64,000 bases of DNA, taken from the NCBI GenBank assembly GCA_023388635.1, contig JAEWFW010000020.1:36333-100332 (forward strand), given 5' to 3'. Of the stretch, positions 61,811 to 64,000 are shown piece after piece (positions within the stretch are counted from its first letter, which is position 1; the number at the start of each line of letters is the position of its first letter). The translations under genes and the position numbers were made by a program. A model generated the notes under the pieces. It was not told where the DNA came from, did not search any database, and saw only the letters and a program-made list of their open reading frames with translations. The stretch comes from Bacillota bacterium (lineage in GTDB: Bacteria > Bacillota > Bacilli > Desulfuribacillales > Desulfuribacillaceae).

Positions 61811-62471
61811 AAATATCAAAGAAGTGTTCGACGCGTTGAATCCAGATTCAGAGCAGAAAATAAGGCTTAAACAGGCACTTACATCTGACGGTCTGAAATG
61901 TCATCAAAAGCGTTTTGCAACCGGTAGACGTTTACCGCTGGTCAGCGCCGTCGCTCTATTCGCAATGCTGAGTATTGGTGTATTGTGGGCATCATTTTTC
62001 TACGATCAAAACGATTTCGCTCCGGCTTTTGCAGGTTTCTCAATCACTGTATATGCCGAAGACAATGATAAGCCGATACCTGTACCTGTTATACTCAAAG
62101 AAGGCACACGAATTGAAATGCTGGCTACGCAGACAAGAGATCACACACCTTCTTATGCCTTTACCCTAGATATGTTAGATATCTACAGTTATGTACACCT
62201 GCAAGCCAAAGCATCCGAACAAACCGACGACGCCGCTTGGTACGTCGAGGACGGTCATGACATCGCCTACCTAATCGACGGTGTCCCGACATGGGGCGGC
62301 AAAACCGTTCACTGGACACCAGATTCCGAGATTACGGAGTTGATCTTCACTGCCTATGATGAAAACAAAGAAAAACGCTTAGTCGGTAAAATCGAAGTGA
62401 CAAAAACAGGAGATACACACGTAGCAGAATTGACAGAATTGATATCATATCCAATCTATGACCCCAATTGA
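61800..62471 (+). CDS. Membrane protein, probable anti-sigma factor
   Basis: This 223-residue protein has a 42-residue cytosolic N-terminus, one membrane segment (RLPLVSAVALFAMLSIGVLWASFFY) and an extracellular domain with short beta-like segments. It starts with TTG at 61800 after GGGAGG, overlapping the sigma gene. Gene order and topology indicate an anti-sigma role; the N-terminus lacks an HxxxCxxC zinc motif. It ends at a strong terminator. Confidence 0.75.
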   Translation: MKNKNIKEVFDALNPDSEQKIRLKQALTSDGLKCHQKRFATGRRLPLVSAVALFAMLSIGVLWASFFYDQNDFAPAFAGFSITVYAEDNDKPIPVPVILKEGTRIEMLATQTRDHTPSYAFTLDMLDIYSYVHLQAKASEQTDDAAWYVEDGHDIAYLIDGVPTWGGKTVHWTPDSEITELIFTAYDENKEKRLVGKIEVTKTGDTHVAELTELISYPIYDPN

Positions 62472-62485
62472 CTTATTCAGCACTA

Positions 62486-62536
62486 GAACCCCTCCCTCTT
62501 ACGTTAACGATTAAAAGAGGAAGGGGTTCTTTATTT
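62486..62536 (+). terminator. Intrinsic terminator after the second anti-sigma gene
   Basis: GAACCCCTCCCTCTT (62486-62500) pairs with AAGAGGAAGGGGTTC (62515-62529) at 14 of 15 positions and is followed by TTTATTTTT. Confidence 0.85.
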
Positions 62537-62561
62537 TTCATCGGTTCTATTTTCAATAATA

Positions 62562-63938
62562 TTACAGCCTACCAACTTTAATGATCAAGCTATCCAGAAC
62601 TTCCATATACAATTCATATGTTTCTTCATACAATTGTTTCGGGCTTTGTAGTGCTATGAAAAAGAAATGATCGTCATCAATTTGTATAAGCATCGTTTCC
62701 GATTTTATAATAAACTCAGCGTCCTCACCGTCATAACGTTTGTAAGCAAAGGAACGTTCGTATGTATACTCCTCAGCAGCAAAACCCTTATACTCATATT
62801 CTGCCTTCTGCAAGTTCTTTACATCGCCATCCATTCGCATAATGCCAGCCAGCATTGCATTGTCGGTAAATAATTCGTCAGAGTCAGATATCATAGATAG
62901 CTGAATTAATTGCATTGGACTCACTTCTAGAGTATGATGAGTCAGCTCAATTGCTTCAACATCTACCACATCATGCTCCCAATCCGACCTTTTACTAAAA
63001 CTAAATAGCGGAGTATCGACCTTTTCATAAACCACTTCTTCCATCGCTTCTGAATCACTCACTACCGCTAACCGTCCTAAGATGTTTTCAAATTTCTCAA
63101 TATATGCATTACCTGACTGTTTTTCTGAAGCATACATAGCATGAAAAAAATTCCCCAAGTGATCATGAAATATGAAATATTCTCCAGTTACCTTATCTTC
63201 CATGTTATATGTAAAACGATGAGTTTGCTTGTCATTGATTTCCTGACTATTGCTATAAACCATTTCCAGATCAATCGTCCCCATTTTTCGAGAAACTTCG
63301 GAAACCATATAGTCAAATAATTCTATAGGATAATTCCCTAAAAATTCAATATACGCGTTATTGTACTCGTCGAACTTTATAGCCATCTCCTTCTCGCTTG
63401 CATTTACGGTATATTGATTGCTTTCTTCGGTAGTGAGCGGAATGTGGAAATAATCTGTTGCATAATACTCCCATTGATCAGTAATTTTCTCCGTCACTAC
63501 CACAGTCTTTTCATCATTCAGCCATTGCACATCGAGGTCAAGGCTTTCTGCAATGAAACGCGCCGGCACCATCGTCCGCCCATTGATGATTTGCGGTGCT
63601 ACATCAAGCTCAATCGGTCCGTCATTGATGAGTGCCATCTTATCGTTAATTTGCAGAACAATGACATTCTCACCCTTCGCAGCTACTACAGTCTTAGTTT
63701 GGTCATCCCAAATAACAGAATCCACCTTCACCGCATCAAAAATCGCTTTCAGCGGTACCATCACGCGCCCTTCAATCATCATCGGTGGCACGTCCGGTTG
63801 CAATTCATTACCGTGGACAATAATTTTGATTGATTCTGCTTGGACGGGATTTCCCTGCCAAAATAGTAATGCGACTACGTTGATAGCAATCATCAAAAGC
63901 GCTTTATAAAAACTCTTTTTTATACCCACTGCGTTCAT
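62562..63938 (-). CDS. Secreted protein with copper-amine-oxidase N-terminal-type domain
   Basis: This 458-residue exported protein has a signal peptide (about residues 1-34) and one copper-amine-oxidase-N domain made of two repeats (IEGRVMVPLKAIFDAVKVDSVIWDDQTKTVVAAK and INGRTMVPARFIAESLDLDVQWLNDEKTVVV). This domain is common in Paenibacillus-type secreted proteins and does not imply oxidase activity. The remaining 300 residues form an uncharacterised acidic domain with no motif I know. GGGGGTAGGTC precedes the ATG. Function unknown. Confidence 0.85.
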   Translation of the reverse strand: MNAVGIKKSFYKALLMIAINVVALLFWQGNPVQAESIKIIVHGNELQPDVPPMMIEGRVMVPLKAIFDAVKVDSVIWDDQTKTVVAAKGENVIVLQINDKMALINDGPIELDVAPQIINGRTMVPARFIAESLDLDVQWLNDEKTVVVTEKITDQWEYYATDYFHIPLTTEESNQYTVNASEKEMAIKFDEYNNAYIEFLGNYPIELFDYMVSEVSRKMGTIDLEMVYSNSQEINDKQTHRFTYNMEDKVTGEYFIFHDHLGNFFHAMYASEKQSGNAYIEKFENILGRLAVVSDSEAMEEVVYEKVDTPLFSFSKRSDWEHDVVDVEAIELTHHTLEVSPMQLIQLSMISDSDELFTDNAMLAGIMRMDGDVKNLQKAEYEYKGFAAEEYTYERSFAYKRYDGEDAEFIIKSETMLIQIDDDHFFFIALQSPKQLYEETYELYMEVLDSLIIKVGRL

Positions 63939-64000
63939 GACCTACCCCCTTGTAAGATAAATATAGGGTTAAGGTCGTGAGACCTACCCGAACGTTCCTT

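Overview
This window is chromosomal sequence from an endospore-forming, Gram-positive Bacillota. The evidence is spoIIGA-sigE-sigG beside ftsAZ, a divIVA/ylm block, a T-box ahead of ileS, PyrR control of pyrimidine genes, a bacillithiol gene (bshC) and a murE with the meso-diaminopimelate signature DNPR. The SAH hydrolase and the siroheme-route heme genes ahbC/ahbD argue against a close Bacillus subtilis relative. A more distant Bacilli lineage (Alicyclobacillaceae or Paenibacillaceae-like) is my guess. Many starts are TTG or GTG with a good Shine-Dalgarno, and several gene starts were moved for that reason.

Layout. Positions 1-2900 hold the start of the pyr operon, read leftwards: pyrR with a PyrR-binding leader, pyrP, then pyrC cut by the window edge. 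Positions 3000-10000 hold small accessory genes, lspA-rluD, a TraR/DksA-type zinc protein, an M23 endopeptidase and a phasin-like/AarF pair. Positions 10090-38880 are one long leftward division, wall and sporulation block. In transcription order it is mraZ, rsmH, ftsL, pbpB, spoVD, murE, murF, mraY, murD, spoVE, murG, murA, divIB, ftsA, ftsZ, spoIIGA, sigE, sigG, ylmC, ylmD, ylmE, ylmG, ylmH, divIVA, ileS. ahcY and bshC sit just upstream of mraZ.

Positions 42091-52816 are the most unusual part. Twelve genes on one strand, closely spaced or overlapping, encode a rhodanese lipoprotein, two TVP38/TMEM64 membrane proteins, a TIGR04282-type nucleotidyltransferase-like protein, an aminoglycoside-phosphotransferase-fold protein, a TIGR04283-type glycosyltransferase, a two-cluster Fe-S/CCG-domain protein, a divergent nucleoside hydrolase and a YnjBCD-type ABC importer. 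The set resembles parts of the E. coli ydjXYZ-ynjABCDE locus and the TIGR04282/TIGR04283 neighbourhoods of arsenosugar-type clusters, but no ArsS or ArsM is present. I propose a pathway that imports and remodels a nucleoside- or sugar-derived compound; the substrate is unknown.

Positions 53200-64000 hold two sigma-factor/anti-sigma modules, an AraC-regulated iron-type binding lipoprotein next to a remnant of a nitrogenase-like gene, ahbD-ahbC with phased TTTGTG repeats upstream, a flavin-binding NimA-like protein, a DUF3397-like membrane protein and a copper-amine-oxidase-N-domain protein.

Regulatory signals that can be read directly include the PyrR loop and attenuator, an Ile T-box, three phased MraZ boxes, a spoIIG-type promoter with a 22-bp spacer, a candidate sigma-F promoter before sigG, a Fur-like box and many intrinsic terminators. 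A dispersed inverted-repeat element occurs at least three times between genes.
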